Origin: an uncultured Prevotella sp.
GTDB lineage: Bacteria; Bacteroidota; Bacteroidia; Bacteroidales; Bacteroidaceae
Direction: 5' to 3'
DNA: 36,699 bases
Assembly: GCA_934196725.1 (NCBI GenBank)
Contig: CAKPWR010000023.1
Location: forward strand, 1 to 36,699
Shown here piece after piece: positions 7,996-16,072 of the stretch (the first letter of the stretch is position 1; the number at the start of each line of letters is the position of its first letter). The notes under the pieces were generated by a model, which saw only the letters and a list, made by a program, of their open reading frames with translations, made no database searches and had not been told where the DNA came from. The translations under genes and the position numbers were made by a program.

Positions 7996-8760
7996 ATGGA
8001 AAATAGGAAACCGTTAGTATTAATTTCGAATGATGATGGCTATCATGCCAATGGAATCAAGACACTGGTCAGCTTCTTGAAGGACTGGTGTGAACTCTTA
8101 GTTGTGGCTCCGGAAAGTGCCCGTTCCGGATTCGCTTGTGCCTTTTCGGCTACTACTCCCTTGCGCCTCAAGCGGCGTCATAACATGGGTGATGATGTGG
8201 AGGTGTGGTCATGTAGCGGAACACCGGTAGACTGTGTGAAACTGGCTTTGGATCAGTTGCTTGATGGTCGCAGGCCCGATCTCGTCATCGGCGGCATCAA
8301 TCATGGGGATAATTCGAGTGTCAACAATCATTATTCCGGCACGATGGGTGTGGCGAAAGAGGGTTGCATGCAGCATGTTCCAAGCATCGCCTTCAGCAGT
8401 TGCAACTATGATGAAAATGCTGATTTAACGCCCTTGCGTGACGGTGTTCTGAAAGTGGTTAAGATGGTGCTGGAGAAGGGCTTGCCTAAGTATACCTGCC
8501 TGAACGTCAACTTCCCTGTCATGCCTCCTTTCAAAGGCTTCAAGGCTTGCCGGATGACACATGGTTCATGGATCAATGAGGTGGTTCACCGCACGCATCC
8601 TCATGGATATGATTACTATTGGATGGTAGGAGAATACCGCAATGACGAACCTGAGGCTACGGATACCGATCAGTGGGCTGTGAACAATGGATATATTGCC
8701 ATCACGCCAACTAAGATTGATGTCACGGATTATGATTGGATTAAAAACTTTGAACTTTGA
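7996..8760 (+). CDS. surE: 5'/3'-nucleotidase SurE
   Basis: A 254-aa metal-dependent survival phosphatase that dephosphorylates nucleoside monophosphates. The N-terminal LVLISNDDGYHANGI carries metal-ligand residues Asp13 and Asp14. Ser44 lies in APESARSGF, and Asn102 in GGINHGDNSS completes the metal site. GTPVDCVKLAL and YSGTMGVAKEG are further family motifs. Length is typical. It is followed 116 bp downstream by lpxB on the same strand. The last codons (NFEL and stop) are part of an AACTTTG heptamer array, so the C-terminal end has apparently been shaped by repeat expansion. Confidence 0.95.
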   Translation: MENRKPLVLISNDDGYHANGIKTLVSFLKDWCELLVVAPESARSGFACAFSATTPLRLKRRHNMGDDVEVWSCSGTPVDCVKLALDQLLDGRRPDLVIGGINHGDNSSVNNHYSGTMGVAKEGCMQHVPSIAFSSCNYDENADLTPLRDGVLKVVKMVLEKGLPKYTCLNVNFPVMPPFKGFKACRMTHGSWINEVVHRTHPHGYDYYWMVGEYRNDEPEATDTDQWAVNNGYIAITPTKIDVTDYDWIKNFEL

Positions 8761-8859
8761 ACTTTGAACTTTATGATGTGCTTTTGCTTGAAAATAACCT
8801 TCATTTATAGCAAGAAAACTAATCATAAAGTTCAATGTTCAAATCTCAAAGTTCAAAGT
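8746..8859. repeat. Heptamer array and its inverted copy between surE and lpxB
   Basis: Four head-to-tail heptamers (AACTTTG three times, then AACTTTA) occupy 8746-8773 and contain the surE stop codon. At 8822-8859 there is an inverted, slightly diverged copy (ATCATAAAGTTC and following). The arms could form a long hairpin with a loop of about 45 nt between surE and lpxB. It may affect read-through or mRNA stability, but no function is shown. Confidence 0.7.
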
Positions 8860-8876
8860 AAAAAAAAATAAGTATC

Positions 8877-10184
8877 ATGAAGTATTATTTAATAGTAGGT
8901 GAGGCGAGTGGCGACCTGCATGCCAGCAGATTGATGCGCTCACTGAAAAAAGTGGATGAATTTGCAGAGTTCCGGTTCTTTGGCGGCGATTTGATGGCTG
9001 CTGAGGGCGGCACTCGTGTGAAGCATTATAAAGAACTGGCTTATATGGGATTCGTGCCCGTCCTGCTGCATCTTCGTACCATCTTTTCCAACATGAAGAT
9101 GTGTAAGGATGATATCGTGAAATGGAAGCCTGATGTTGTTATCCTGGTGGATTATCCCGGCTTCAATCTCAATATCGCTAAGTTCTTGAAAAAGAAGACG
9201 AATATCCCGGCTTATTATTATATTTCTCCTAAGATATGGGCTTGGAAGGAATGGAGAATCCGTAGCATCCGGAGAGACATTGCCGAGATGTTCTCCATCC
9301 TGCCGTTCGAGGTGCCTTTCTATGAGAAAAAGCATCACTATCCGATACATTATGTAGGTAATCCTACTGCGCAGGAGGTGAATGAATTCCGTGCTGGATA
9401 TCAGCAGTCGTTTGAGGAGTTCTGTACAGAGAATCTGCTCGATACTCATAGGCCAATCCTGGCTTTGCTGGCGGGTAGCAGGTTGCAGGAAATCAAGGAT
9501 AATCTGCCAGCCATGATTGAGGTGGCTGAACGGTTTGAGGATTTCCAGATGGTTCTGGCCGGGGCACCTTCCATTGAGGATAAGTATTATGAGCAGTTTG
9601 TCAAGGGAACGCCTGTCAAGATGGTGCGCAACAAGACCTATCAGCTGCTATCTCATTCTACGGCTGCTTTGGTAACGAGCGGTACGGCTACGCTGGAGAC
9701 GGCTCTATTCGATGTGCCTCAGGTGGTTTGTTACGAGACTCCATTACCGTGTCTTGTCCGCTTTGCATTTGATCATGTCATGTCGTGCAAGTACATCTCG
9801 CTGGTTAATCTGATAGCTGATAAGGAAGTGGTGCAGGAGATGTTTGCCGACCGTTTCAAGGTAGATGCCATTGCCGACCAGCTTTATCAGCTGTTGCCTG
9901 GCAAGGAGGGTAGAGACCGTATGCTGGCAGAATATCAGGTGGTGCGCGAACGTCTGGGCAATCAGATGGCACCGGACGAAGCTGCAACCATCATGCATGG
10001 ATTGTTGGTAAAGCGCAGGGAGCGACTCCTTCGCCTTGCCAAGGAAAGAGCTGAGGCTGAGGCTGCTGCTGAGGCTGCCAGAAAGAGGGCTGAGGAAGCG
10101 AAAAGATTGGCTGAGGAAGAAGCTAAGCGTGCTAAACTGGCTGCTGAACAACTTAGTCAGACGCAGAAGGAAGAAGCAGAATAA
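8877..10184 (+). CDS. lpxB: Lipid-A-disaccharide synthase with extra coiled-coil tail
   Basis: A 435-aa peripheral inner-membrane glycosyltransferase (GT19) that joins UDP-2,3-diacylglucosamine and lipid X to form the lipid A disaccharide. MKYYLIVGEASGDLHASRLM at the start is the family signature. Further motifs are FFGGDLMAAEGG, YYISPKIWAWKEWRI, HYVGNPT, LLAGSRLQEI, and VTSGTATLETALFDVPQVVC with the donor-site residues. The canonical enzyme ends near residue 375-380. Here an Ala/Glu/Lys/Arg-rich segment of about 55 residues follows (RLLRLAKERAEAEAAAEAAR and on), predicted as a long charged coiled coil. A strong bidirectional terminator follows. The tail is discussed as a finding. Confidence 0.95.
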   Translation: MKYYLIVGEASGDLHASRLMRSLKKVDEFAEFRFFGGDLMAAEGGTRVKHYKELAYMGFVPVLLHLRTIFSNMKMCKDDIVKWKPDVVILVDYPGFNLNIAKFLKKKTNIPAYYYISPKIWAWKEWRIRSIRRDIAEMFSILPFEVPFYEKKHHYPIHYVGNPTAQEVNEFRAGYQQSFEEFCTENLLDTHRPILALLAGSRLQEIKDNLPAMIEVAERFEDFQMVLAGAPSIEDKYYEQFVKGTPVKMVRNKTYQLLSHSTAALVTSGTATLETALFDVPQVVCYETPLPCLVRFAFDHVMSCKYISLVNLIADKEVVQEMFADRFKVDAIADQLYQLLPGKEGRDRMLAEYQVVRERLGNQMAPDEAATIMHGLLVKRRERLLRLAKERAEAEAAAEAARKRAEEAKRLAEEEAKRAKLAAEQLSQTQKEEAE

Positions 10185-10186
10185 TT

Positions 10187-10245
10187 GATAGTAAATAAAA
10201 AATCCAAGTTAGAGCGAATCTAGCTTGGATTTTTTATTTACTATC
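10187..10245. terminator. Bidirectional terminator between lpxB and cdsA
   Basis: Perfect 22-bp stem (10187-10208 with 10224-10245) with an inner 4-bp extension and T-rich flanks on both strands. It separates the convergent lpxB and cdsA genes. Confidence 0.85.
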
Positions 10246-10269
10246 GAAAACTTTTGTTGTCTAAAAAAC

Positions 10270-11136
10270 TTATCCGAAAAGCTGCAAGGTATAGAGATAG
10301 ATTACAGCTGCAGGGATAGCCATGAGGGAGGAATCGAAACGGTCTAACATGCCACCATGTCCCGGAAGGATGGTGCCGCTGTCTTTCACTCCTAGGGTAC
10401 GCTTGAAGAGACTCTCTACCAAATCGCCCCAGGTGCCGAAGAATGTAACAACCAGTCCCAGGCCTACCCATTCTGGAATGCTCAGGCGATGAGCTGCACC
10501 GTCGTTCGCCAGATAGCCGATGATAATGGCTGCTATGATGACGAAGATGCCACCTCCGATACTGCCTTCCCAACTCTTGGCTGGACTGATGCGTGGAAAC
10601 AGCTTGTGCTTGCCGAAGAGCGAACCGCTGCAGTAGGCCCCCGTATCATTGGTCCAGAGGAAGATGAAGATGCTCAAAGGCAAGAGCATGTCGTAATGTA
10701 TCTGTCCGTCGAAGGCGGATGTCTCAAACGCCAGTACGTTGATCATCGAGAGTGGCAGGGCGATATACATCTGCGAAAGCATGGTATATGCCCAGTCGTT
10801 GATAGCGTCCTTGTTGCCCGTGTAAAGCTCTGCAATGAAGAGATATACGATGGTGAGCAGGTAAGGCACGAAAACGATGAAGTTTGTCACGATGCCGGTA
10901 CGGAAACCTGCCACGGCAAGAAAGAGATATACGCCTGCCACGGTGGTGATGAAGCGGTTGACGGTTACGTCTTCCTTTCCGTTTACCAGTCCGCAATACT
11001 CCCAGATGCTCAGTCCTGTAATGAGGGCGAAGAGAAATACCATCGCTCTAGGATTCAGGAAGCAAGAAACCATACAGGCGACGAAGAGTACGCCTGTAAT
11101 GGATCTTATCACTAGATTTTTCTGTTTGTCAGTCAT
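10270..11136 (-). CDS. cdsA: Phosphatidate cytidylyltransferase (CDP-diglyceride synthase)
   Basis: A 288-aa integral membrane enzyme converting phosphatidic acid and CTP to CDP-diacylglycerol, the precursor of membrane phospholipids. About seven or eight hydrophobic helices are visible. The C-terminal signature is complete: SPAKSWEGSIGGG, then VESLFKRTLGVKDSGTILPG and HGGMLDRFDS (the K-D-x-G...HGG...DR.DS motif). It lies 11 bp after ftsH and is the last gene of rsfS-ftsH-cdsA, an order conserved in Bacteroidota. Expression probably depends on the promoter upstream of rsfS. Confidence 0.95.
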   Translation of the reverse strand: MTDKQKNLVIRSITGVLFVACMVSCFLNPRAMVFLFALITGLSIWEYCGLVNGKEDVTVNRFITTVAGVYLFLAVAGFRTGIVTNFIVFVPYLLTIVYLFIAELYTGNKDAINDWAYTMLSQMYIALPLSMINVLAFETSAFDGQIHYDMLLPLSIFIFLWTNDTGAYCSGSLFGKHKLFPRISPAKSWEGSIGGGIFVIIAAIIIGYLANDGAAHRLSIPEWVGLGLVVTFFGTWGDLVESLFKRTLGVKDSGTILPGHGGMLDRFDSSLMAIPAAVIYLYTLQLFG

Positions 11137-11147
11137 GGTTCTGATTA

Positions 11148-13256
11148 TTATTCGTTATTTTTTCCGTTGTTATTCTCGCTAGGATTCTCCTTGTCGCTTT
11201 CGTTCTCTGGAGTTTCCTTTTCTGAATCTTCTGCGTTCTTCTTTGCCGCTTCGTGCTCCTTGATGGCAGCCTGTACTTCCGGCAGTTCCTTTACTGCATC
11301 GTCAATCTTAGGCTGCTCGTCTTCCATGATTTCCTGAGAACGGCTCAGCCATGGTCGCTTGCCGAAGATATGCTCTACGTCTTCTGCCATGATTACCTCC
11401 TTCTGGATCAGCAGTTCGGCGAGGGCATTGTGGCCTTCCTTGTGCTCCATCAGGATGTTCTTGGCACGGGTATACTGCTCGTTCACCATCTTGAGTACCT
11501 CTTCGTCTATCTCGCGGGCTGTTGTCTCTGAGTATGGACGCTGGAAGGAATACTCGTTCTGGTTGTAATAGCAGATATTCGGCAATGTCTTGCTCATACC
11601 CAGGTAGGCAACCATGCCGTATGCACTCTTGGTGGCACGCTCCAGGTCGTTCATCGCTCCAGAAGAAATGTGACCGGTGAAGAGTTCCTCGGCAGCACGT
11701 CCACCCATCAGTGAGCACATCTCGTCGAGCATCTGTTCTTTGGTAGTAATCTGGCGCTCCTCTGGGAGATACCACGCTGCTCCAAGAGCCTGGCCGCGAG
11801 GAACGATGGTTACCTTGATGAGAGGGTTGGCATACTGGCAGAACCATGAGATAGTGGCATGACCCGCTTCATGAAGGGCGATGCTGCGCTTCTCGTCGGC
11901 TGTCATTACCTTGGTTTTCTTCTCCAATCCACCTACGATACGGTCTACGGCATCGAGGAAATCCTGCTTGCAGACTGCCTTCTTGTCGTGGCGGGCTGCG
12001 ATAAGTGCTGCCTCGTTACATACATTGGCGATGTCGGCACCTGAGAAACCAGGAGTCTGACGTGCCAGAAGGTCTACATCTACTGTCTCGTCTATCTTGA
12101 TAGGCTTGAGATGAACCAGAAAGATAGCCTTTCGCTCGTTCAAGCCTGGGAGATCTACGTGGATTTCTCTGTCGAAACGACCCGCACGGAGAAGGGCGCT
12201 GTCGAGCATGTCTACACGGTTGGTGGCAGCCAGAATGATGACACCGCTGTTGGTGCCGAATCCGTCCATCTCTGTGAGGAGGGCGTTCAGCGTGTTCTCG
12301 CGCTCGTCGTTGCCGCCCATGGCTGGGTTCTTGCTTCTGGCACGGCCCACGGCATCAATCTCATCGATGAAGATGATGCTAGGTGACTTCTCCTTTGCCT
12401 GACGGAAGAGGTCGCGGACGCGTGATGCACCCACACCGACAAACATTTCTACGAAGTCGGAACCGCTCATTGAGAAGAATGGTACGCCAGCCTCGCCGGC
12501 AACAGCCTTTGCCAGAAGGGTCTTACCTGTTCCCGGAGGACCCACGAGGAGCGCTCCCTTAGGAATCTTACCTCCCAGGTCAGTATATTTCTTAGGGTTC
12601 TTGAGGAAGTCTACAATTTCCTGCACCTCCTGCTTGGCGCCTTCCTGTCCGGCAACGTCTTTGAAGGTGATGCCGATGGCATTTCCCTTCTCATACATCT
12701 TAGCCTTACTCTTTCCTACATTGAAGATGCCGCCGCCCATGTTGCTCATGCCGCTGCCCATTCTGCCCGACATCCAATAGATGAAGAGGAAGAAGAGAAG
12801 CAGTGGAGCCAGGCTGATGATCAGGCTCCAGAAGTCGTTGTCTTTCTTGTTGTCATAGCTGAAGGAACGGATCTTTTTTTCCTTGACCATCTGGTTGCCA
12901 TAGCGGTCTACTTCGTCTACTGAACCGAATTGTACTTTTACGTATGGGTTGGGTCCCACGTTCTGTGCGCTCATCTTGTATACATCGCGCGTATATTTTG
13001 GGTTGATGTATATTTTAAGCGTATTTTCTGTTTTGTTAGCCACTACGCTCAGTACATAGCCTTTGTCAACATACTGTTTGAATTCAGTGTATGTTGCTTC
13101 TTTGGCAGCACTTCCGCCCAGGGCTTCACCACCACCACTAAAAAACAATGCTATCAGAGCAATGAGAATAATGGTGTAAAGCCAGTTCATGTTAAATCTA
13201 GGCATCTTAGGTCCCTTGCCTCCGCCTTGATTGTTGAAGTTGTTGCTTTGTTCCAT
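11148..13256 (-). CDS. ftsH: ATP-dependent zinc metalloprotease FtsH
   Basis: A 702-aa membrane-anchored AAA+ protease that degrades misfolded and regulatory proteins at the inner membrane. Transmembrane segments lie at about 24-40 and 143-162, flanking the periplasmic domain. Walker A is GPPGTGKT at 239-246, Walker B is IIFIDEID at about 294-301, and the second region of homology includes [11 protein letters not shown]. The zinc site is HEAGH at 462-466. The C-terminus (from about 655) is a Glu/Lys/Asn-rich disordered tail. In E. coli FtsH controls LpxC turnover; the nearby lpxB and cdsA suggest an envelope context, but that link is inference. Located between rsfS and cdsA. Confidence 0.97.
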   Translation of the reverse strand: MEQSNNFNNQGGGKGPKMPRFNMNWLYTIILIALIALFFSGGGEALGGSAAKEATYTEFKQYVDKGYVLSVVANKTENTLKIYINPKYTRDVYKMSAQNVGPNPYVKVQFGSVDEVDRYGNQMVKEKKIRSFSYDNKKDNDFWSLIISLAPLLLFFLFIYWMSGRMGSGMSNMGGGIFNVGKSKAKMYEKGNAIGITFKDVAGQEGAKQEVQEIVDFLKNPKKYTDLGGKIPKGALLVGPPGTGKTLLAKAVAGEAGVPFFSMSGSDFVEMFVGVGASRVRDLFRQAKEKSPSIIFIDEIDAVGRARSKNPAMGGNDERENTLNALLTEMDGFGTNSGVIILAATNRVDMLDSALLRAGRFDREIHVDLPGLNERKAIFLVHLKPIKIDETVDVDLLARQTPGFSGADIANVCNEAALIAARHDKKAVCKQDFLDAVDRIVGGLEKKTKVMTADEKRSIALHEAGHATISWFCQYANPLIKVTIVPRGQALGAAWYLPEERQITTKEQMLDEMCSLMGGRAAEELFTGHISSGAMNDLERATKSAYGMVAYLGMSKTLPNICYYNQNEYSFQRPYSETTAREIDEEVLKMVNEQYTRAKNILMEHKEGHNALAELLIQKEVIMAEDVEHIFGKRPWLSRSQEIMEDEQPKIDDAVKELPEVQAAIKEHEAAKKNAEDSEKETPENESDKENPSENNNGKNNE

Positions 13257-13335
13257 ATATTAATATGCTTATTATTATAATAATGTATGTCTTTATCCTT
13301 GTTCTTGCCTGTTTTGTCCTGCAAGCTTGTTTCCC

Positions 13336-13695
13336 TTAGTCAAGGTTTGGCACATGGGTAAGCTTGGCGTCTGCCCAGAGATGTTCCAGGTCGTAATAAG
13401 CTCTTACCTCTGGCAGGAAGATGTGAACCAATACGTCCACGAAGTCCATGGCTACCCACTGGTCGTTGCCGAGTCCTGCCACGTTGACTGGCTTTTCGCC
13501 CAAGTTCTTGCGGCAGATGTCGCCCACAGATTCTGCGATGGCTTCTACCTGAGTAGGGGAGCCTCCTTGACAGATGATGAAGTATTTGGCAATGCTGCCA
13601 TCTATTTCACTGAGGTCTGCGATTACGATATCTTGACCTTTTTTCTCTTGTATACCTTCTTTAATAGTCTCTACGAGTTGCTTAATTGTGTTCAT
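13336..13695 (-). CDS. rsfS: Ribosome silencing factor RsfS
   Basis: A 119-aa cytoplasmic protein that binds uL14 on the 50S subunit and blocks subunit joining when nutrients are scarce. Family features are DIVIADLSEIDGSIAKYFII, CQGGSPTQVEAIAESV, GLGNDQWVAMDFVDVLVHIF and YYDLEHLWADA. The length is typical for the RsfS/Iojap family. It is the first gene of rsfS-ftsH-cdsA, 79 bp before ftsH, with a -7 box at 13725-13732. Confidence 0.93.
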   Translation of the reverse strand: MNTIKQLVETIKEGIQEKKGQDIVIADLSEIDGSIAKYFIICQGGSPTQVEAIAESVGDICRKNLGEKPVNVAGLGNDQWVAMDFVDVLVHIFLPEVRAYYDLEHLWADAKLTHVPNLD

Positions 13696-13724
13696 TTATA
13701 TTTTTACTTGTTGTTTTAATGCTA

Positions 13725-13732
13725 CAAAGATA
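13725..13732 (-). promoter_or_regulatory. -7 box of rsfS-ftsH-cdsA
   Basis: Minus-strand TATCTTTG lies 29 bp before the rsfS ATG. The nearest TTTG upstream is at 13759-13756, giving a 23-bp spacer, slightly longer than usual. Confidence 0.45.
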
Positions 13733-13802
13733 CGCTAATTACATGAAAAATCACTCAAAATCGATAAAAATTGAGTTTTTTTAGAAAAAAGTGGGAAAAA
13801 AT

Positions 13803-13833
13803 TTTGGAGATACAAAAAAAAGTTGTACCTTTG
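13803..13833 (+). promoter_or_regulatory. Promoter of the tRNA-Gln pair
   Basis: TTTG at 13803-13806, a 19-bp spacer, then TACCTTTG at 13826-13833. This is an exact Bacteroidota consensus, about 43 bp before the first tRNA. Confidence 0.7.
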
Positions 13834-13876
13834 CACCCGCAAATGAAATCATAAACGATTCTTCTGCTAAGCATAT

Positions 13877-13947
13877 TGGGATATGGTGTAATGGTAACAC
13901 TACAGATTCTGGTCCTGTCATTCCTGGTTCGAGTCCGGGTATCCCAA
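13877..13947 (+). tRNA. tRNA-Gln (anticodon CTG), copy 1
   Basis: A 71-nt cloverleaf. The acceptor TGGGATA pairs with TATCCCA (13940-13946), with discriminator A at 13947. The D stem is GTGT/ACAC. The anticodon arm is ACAGA-TTCTGGT-CCTGT, which places CTG at 34-36, as in tRNA-Gln reading CAG. The T arm is CCTGG-TTCGAGT-CCGGG. The base pair 31-39 would be A-C, a mismatch at the end of the anticodon stem. CCA is not encoded. First of two identical genes. Confidence 0.93.
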
Positions 13948-13981
13948 CTTCGCTTGCTTTAGATGTTTTGATAGAATTTAT

Positions 13982-14052
13982 TGGGATATGGTGTAATGGT
14001 AACACTACAGATTCTGGTCCTGTCATTCCTGGTTCGAGTCCGGGTATCCCAA
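13982..14052 (+). tRNA. tRNA-Gln (anticodon CTG), copy 2
   Basis: Identical over all 71 nt to the copy 105 bp upstream, including the A31-C39 mismatch and the uncoded CCA. Both genes follow the promoter at 13803-13833 and precede a strong terminator, so they are probably processed from one transcript. Confidence 0.93.
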
Positions 14053-14120
14053 CTGGTTAGCATCTTTCAGAAATGAGAGATGCTTTTTTTGTTTATGATC
14101 CTTACATGCGAAACTTGGAT

Positions 14121-14162
14121 AAACAACAAAACCCAGGGCAAACGCCCTGGGTTTTGTTGTTT
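14121..14162. terminator. Bidirectional terminator, tRNA-Gln / DUF349 gene
   Basis: Perfect 19-bp stem (14121-14139 with 14144-14162) around an AAAC loop. The GC-rich core CCCAGGGC is flanked by A- and T-rich arms. It ends the tRNA transcript and the convergent DUF349 gene. Confidence 0.85.
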
Positions 14163-15925
14163 TATTTATTTTCGGCATCGATAGCCTTGATCTTCTGCTT
14201 GATGATTTCGAGGTCAGCCTTGAGCTTTTCTACCTTGCGGTTCATTTCCTCTACGAGGCTGTTGCCCTTCTTGCTGGCAGCATTGAGGAAGCCGAGGTTA
14301 TTCTCATAGGTAGTAATCTCGTTTCTCAGCTGGTCGTAGCGACGCAACAGCTTGCCGCGCTCGTTGTCCAAGGCATTGGCGCCCTGCTCGGCAACATTCT
14401 TCAGGTTGTTCTTGAAGTTGTTGAGATGGCGCTTGCCGTTGCTGATATGTAGCTCCTTGTATACCTTGTTCAAAACGTTGTGGTATTCTTCATACAGCTT
14501 GTCTTTCTCCTTGAAAGGAACATGACCTACAGCATTATACTGTGCGGTCAGCTCCTGTACCTTCTTCTGGAAGCCTTCGCCTGCATTCTCGATAAGTTCT
14601 TTGAGCTGTGCGATGATGGCGCGCTTTTTCTCCAGGTTAGTATGCTCCTCGCTGCGTGTGCCGGCATTCAGCTTGTTGCGGGCATCAAAGAACTTGTTGC
14701 AGGCGGTCAGGAATTCTTTCCATAATACATCACCCTGCTTGCGAGGCACGATGCCTGTTTTCTTCCATTCCTTTTGCAGTGAGATGAGCTTGTCGCCGGT
14801 CTTCTTCCATTCTGTGCTGTCAGCCAGAGCCTTAGCCTTGTTCACAAGCTCCTGTTTCTTGGCGATATTGGTAGCATACTGGTCCTTCAAGCCCTTGAAA
14901 AATTCAGCCTTATTGCTGAAGAAGGTATCGTTGGCGATGCGGAATCGCTCAAAGATCTTCACGTTCATCTTCTGTGGAGCGAAACCAATCTTCTTCCATT
15001 CGTTCTGCAAATCAATCACCTCCTTGGTAGCGTTCTCCCAGTCAGAAGCCTGCTTGTACTCTGTCTGGTTAATGGTCTCTACCTTTTCGCAAAGTGCAGT
15101 CTTGTCGGCAAGGTTTTTCTCCTCCTTGGCTCTCAGGTCCTCGAAGTGCTGCTGATGCTTCTTGTTGATGATGGTGCTGGCTGCCTTGAAGCGAGCCCAA
15201 ATTTCCTCTCTCAGTTCTTTGGCTACCGGACCGATTTCACGATACTGCTGGTGGAGGTCCTGCAGCTGATGGAAGGCAGAGATGACGTCGCTCTCTTCTG
15301 CCAGTTTCTCTGCAGCTTCGCACAACTTGGTTTTGGCTTCAAGATTCTTCTTGAAGTCATACTCGCGTGCTTCGTTGTTGAGTTTCAGCAGGTCGTAGAA
15401 CTGCTCCACGTAGAGCTGGTAGTTCTTCCATACCTCGTTGGCTTTGTCGGCAGGGATGGCCTTGATATCCTTCCACTCCTGCTGCAGCGCCTTGAAGTCC
15501 TGGTATGATTTGTTAACCTCTTCAGGAGAAGTGGTCATAGCCTTGATCTTTTCGATAATCTCAAGTTTCTTAGCCAGATTTTCCTGCTTTTCTTCTTCTT
15601 GTGCAAGGAAGATCTTGGCTCTTTTTTCCTTGATAATCTGCATTTCTGCCTTAAAGGCTTCTTCTGTATCATCTGGAAGAAGTACATATTTCTCCGGGTC
15701 GCCGCCTTTAGCGAGATACTCTTTCATCTGAGCATCTCTTTCTGCCAGGTGCAACTTGTAGAAAACTGTCTTTAATAGATCAAGCTCTTCTTTCACTGGA
15801 GCTTCTGCACTACGTGCGATTTCTTTTACTCTTTCGAGTACTTCCTGCTTGGAAGAGTATATCTTCTTGGCAGGTTCTTCCATGGTGCCCTGCTGCAACA
15901 GAGCGTTTTCTAGAGAGTCCATCAT
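14162..15925 (-). CDS. Multi-DUF349 repeat protein (587 aa)
   Basis: A large cytoplasmic alpha-helical protein with no signal peptide or membrane segment. At least five DUF349 repeats are visible by eye, each built on a pattern like L..EWK.IG..P......W..F. Examples are LQQEWKDIKAIPADKANEVW, LHQQYREIGPVAKELREEIW, LQNEWKKIGFAPQKMNVKIF, LQKEWKKTGIVPRKQGDVLW and LTAQYNAVGHVPFKEKDKLY. The C-terminus (about 520-587) is a coiled coil. The function of DUF349 proteins in Bacteroidota is not known to me. A second ATG at 15922 is an equally possible start. The gene stands alone between two convergent or independent units. Confidence 0.85.
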   Translation of the reverse strand: MMDSLENALLQQGTMEEPAKKIYSSKQEVLERVKEIARSAEAPVKEELDLLKTVFYKLHLAERDAQMKEYLAKGGDPEKYVLLPDDTEEAFKAEMQIIKEKRAKIFLAQEEEKQENLAKKLEIIEKIKAMTTSPEEVNKSYQDFKALQQEWKDIKAIPADKANEVWKNYQLYVEQFYDLLKLNNEAREYDFKKNLEAKTKLCEAAEKLAEESDVISAFHQLQDLHQQYREIGPVAKELREEIWARFKAASTIINKKHQQHFEDLRAKEEKNLADKTALCEKVETINQTEYKQASDWENATKEVIDLQNEWKKIGFAPQKMNVKIFERFRIANDTFFSNKAEFFKGLKDQYATNIAKKQELVNKAKALADSTEWKKTGDKLISLQKEWKKTGIVPRKQGDVLWKEFLTACNKFFDARNKLNAGTRSEEHTNLEKKRAIIAQLKELIENAGEGFQKKVQELTAQYNAVGHVPFKEKDKLYEEYHNVLNKVYKELHISNGKRHLNNFKNNLKNVAEQGANALDNERGKLLRRYDQLRNEITTYENNLGFLNAASKKGNSLVEEMNRKVEKLKADLEIIKQKIKAIDAENK

Positions 15926-16017
15926 TTCACTTTGTTTAGTTTATGATTCGAGTTTCTTTGCCGGTAGTCGTTTCCTAAAAAGCGATTCGGCCACACATTG
16001 TTATTATTAATAATTTG

Positions 16018-16025
16018 CAAACTTA
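16018..16025 (-). promoter_or_regulatory. Possible -7 box of the DUF349 gene
   Basis: Minus-strand TAAGTTTG fits TAnnTTTG, about 93 bp before the start codon. No -33 TTTG at the right distance. It directly abuts the corA terminator. Confidence 0.3.
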
Positions 16026-16029
16026 AATA

Positions 16030-16066
16030 AAAAAATCGAATATCTTTGTAAGACATTCGATTTTTT
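16030..16066 (-). terminator. corA terminator
   Basis: A 12-bp stem (16030-16041 with 16055-16066, AAAAAATCGAAT / ATTCGATTTTTT) lies 6 bp after the corA stop, with a T-run on the minus strand. Confidence 0.75.
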
Positions 16067-16072
16067 ATATTT

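Noticed and set aside
10489..11115. A 208-codon plus-strand ORF over cdsA
   Set aside because: It is a shadow of cdsA, whose family motifs are complete on the minus strand.
13781..14026. Minus-strand ORF with a repeated 30-residue segment
   Set aside because: It is the antisense translation of the two identical tRNA-Gln genes.
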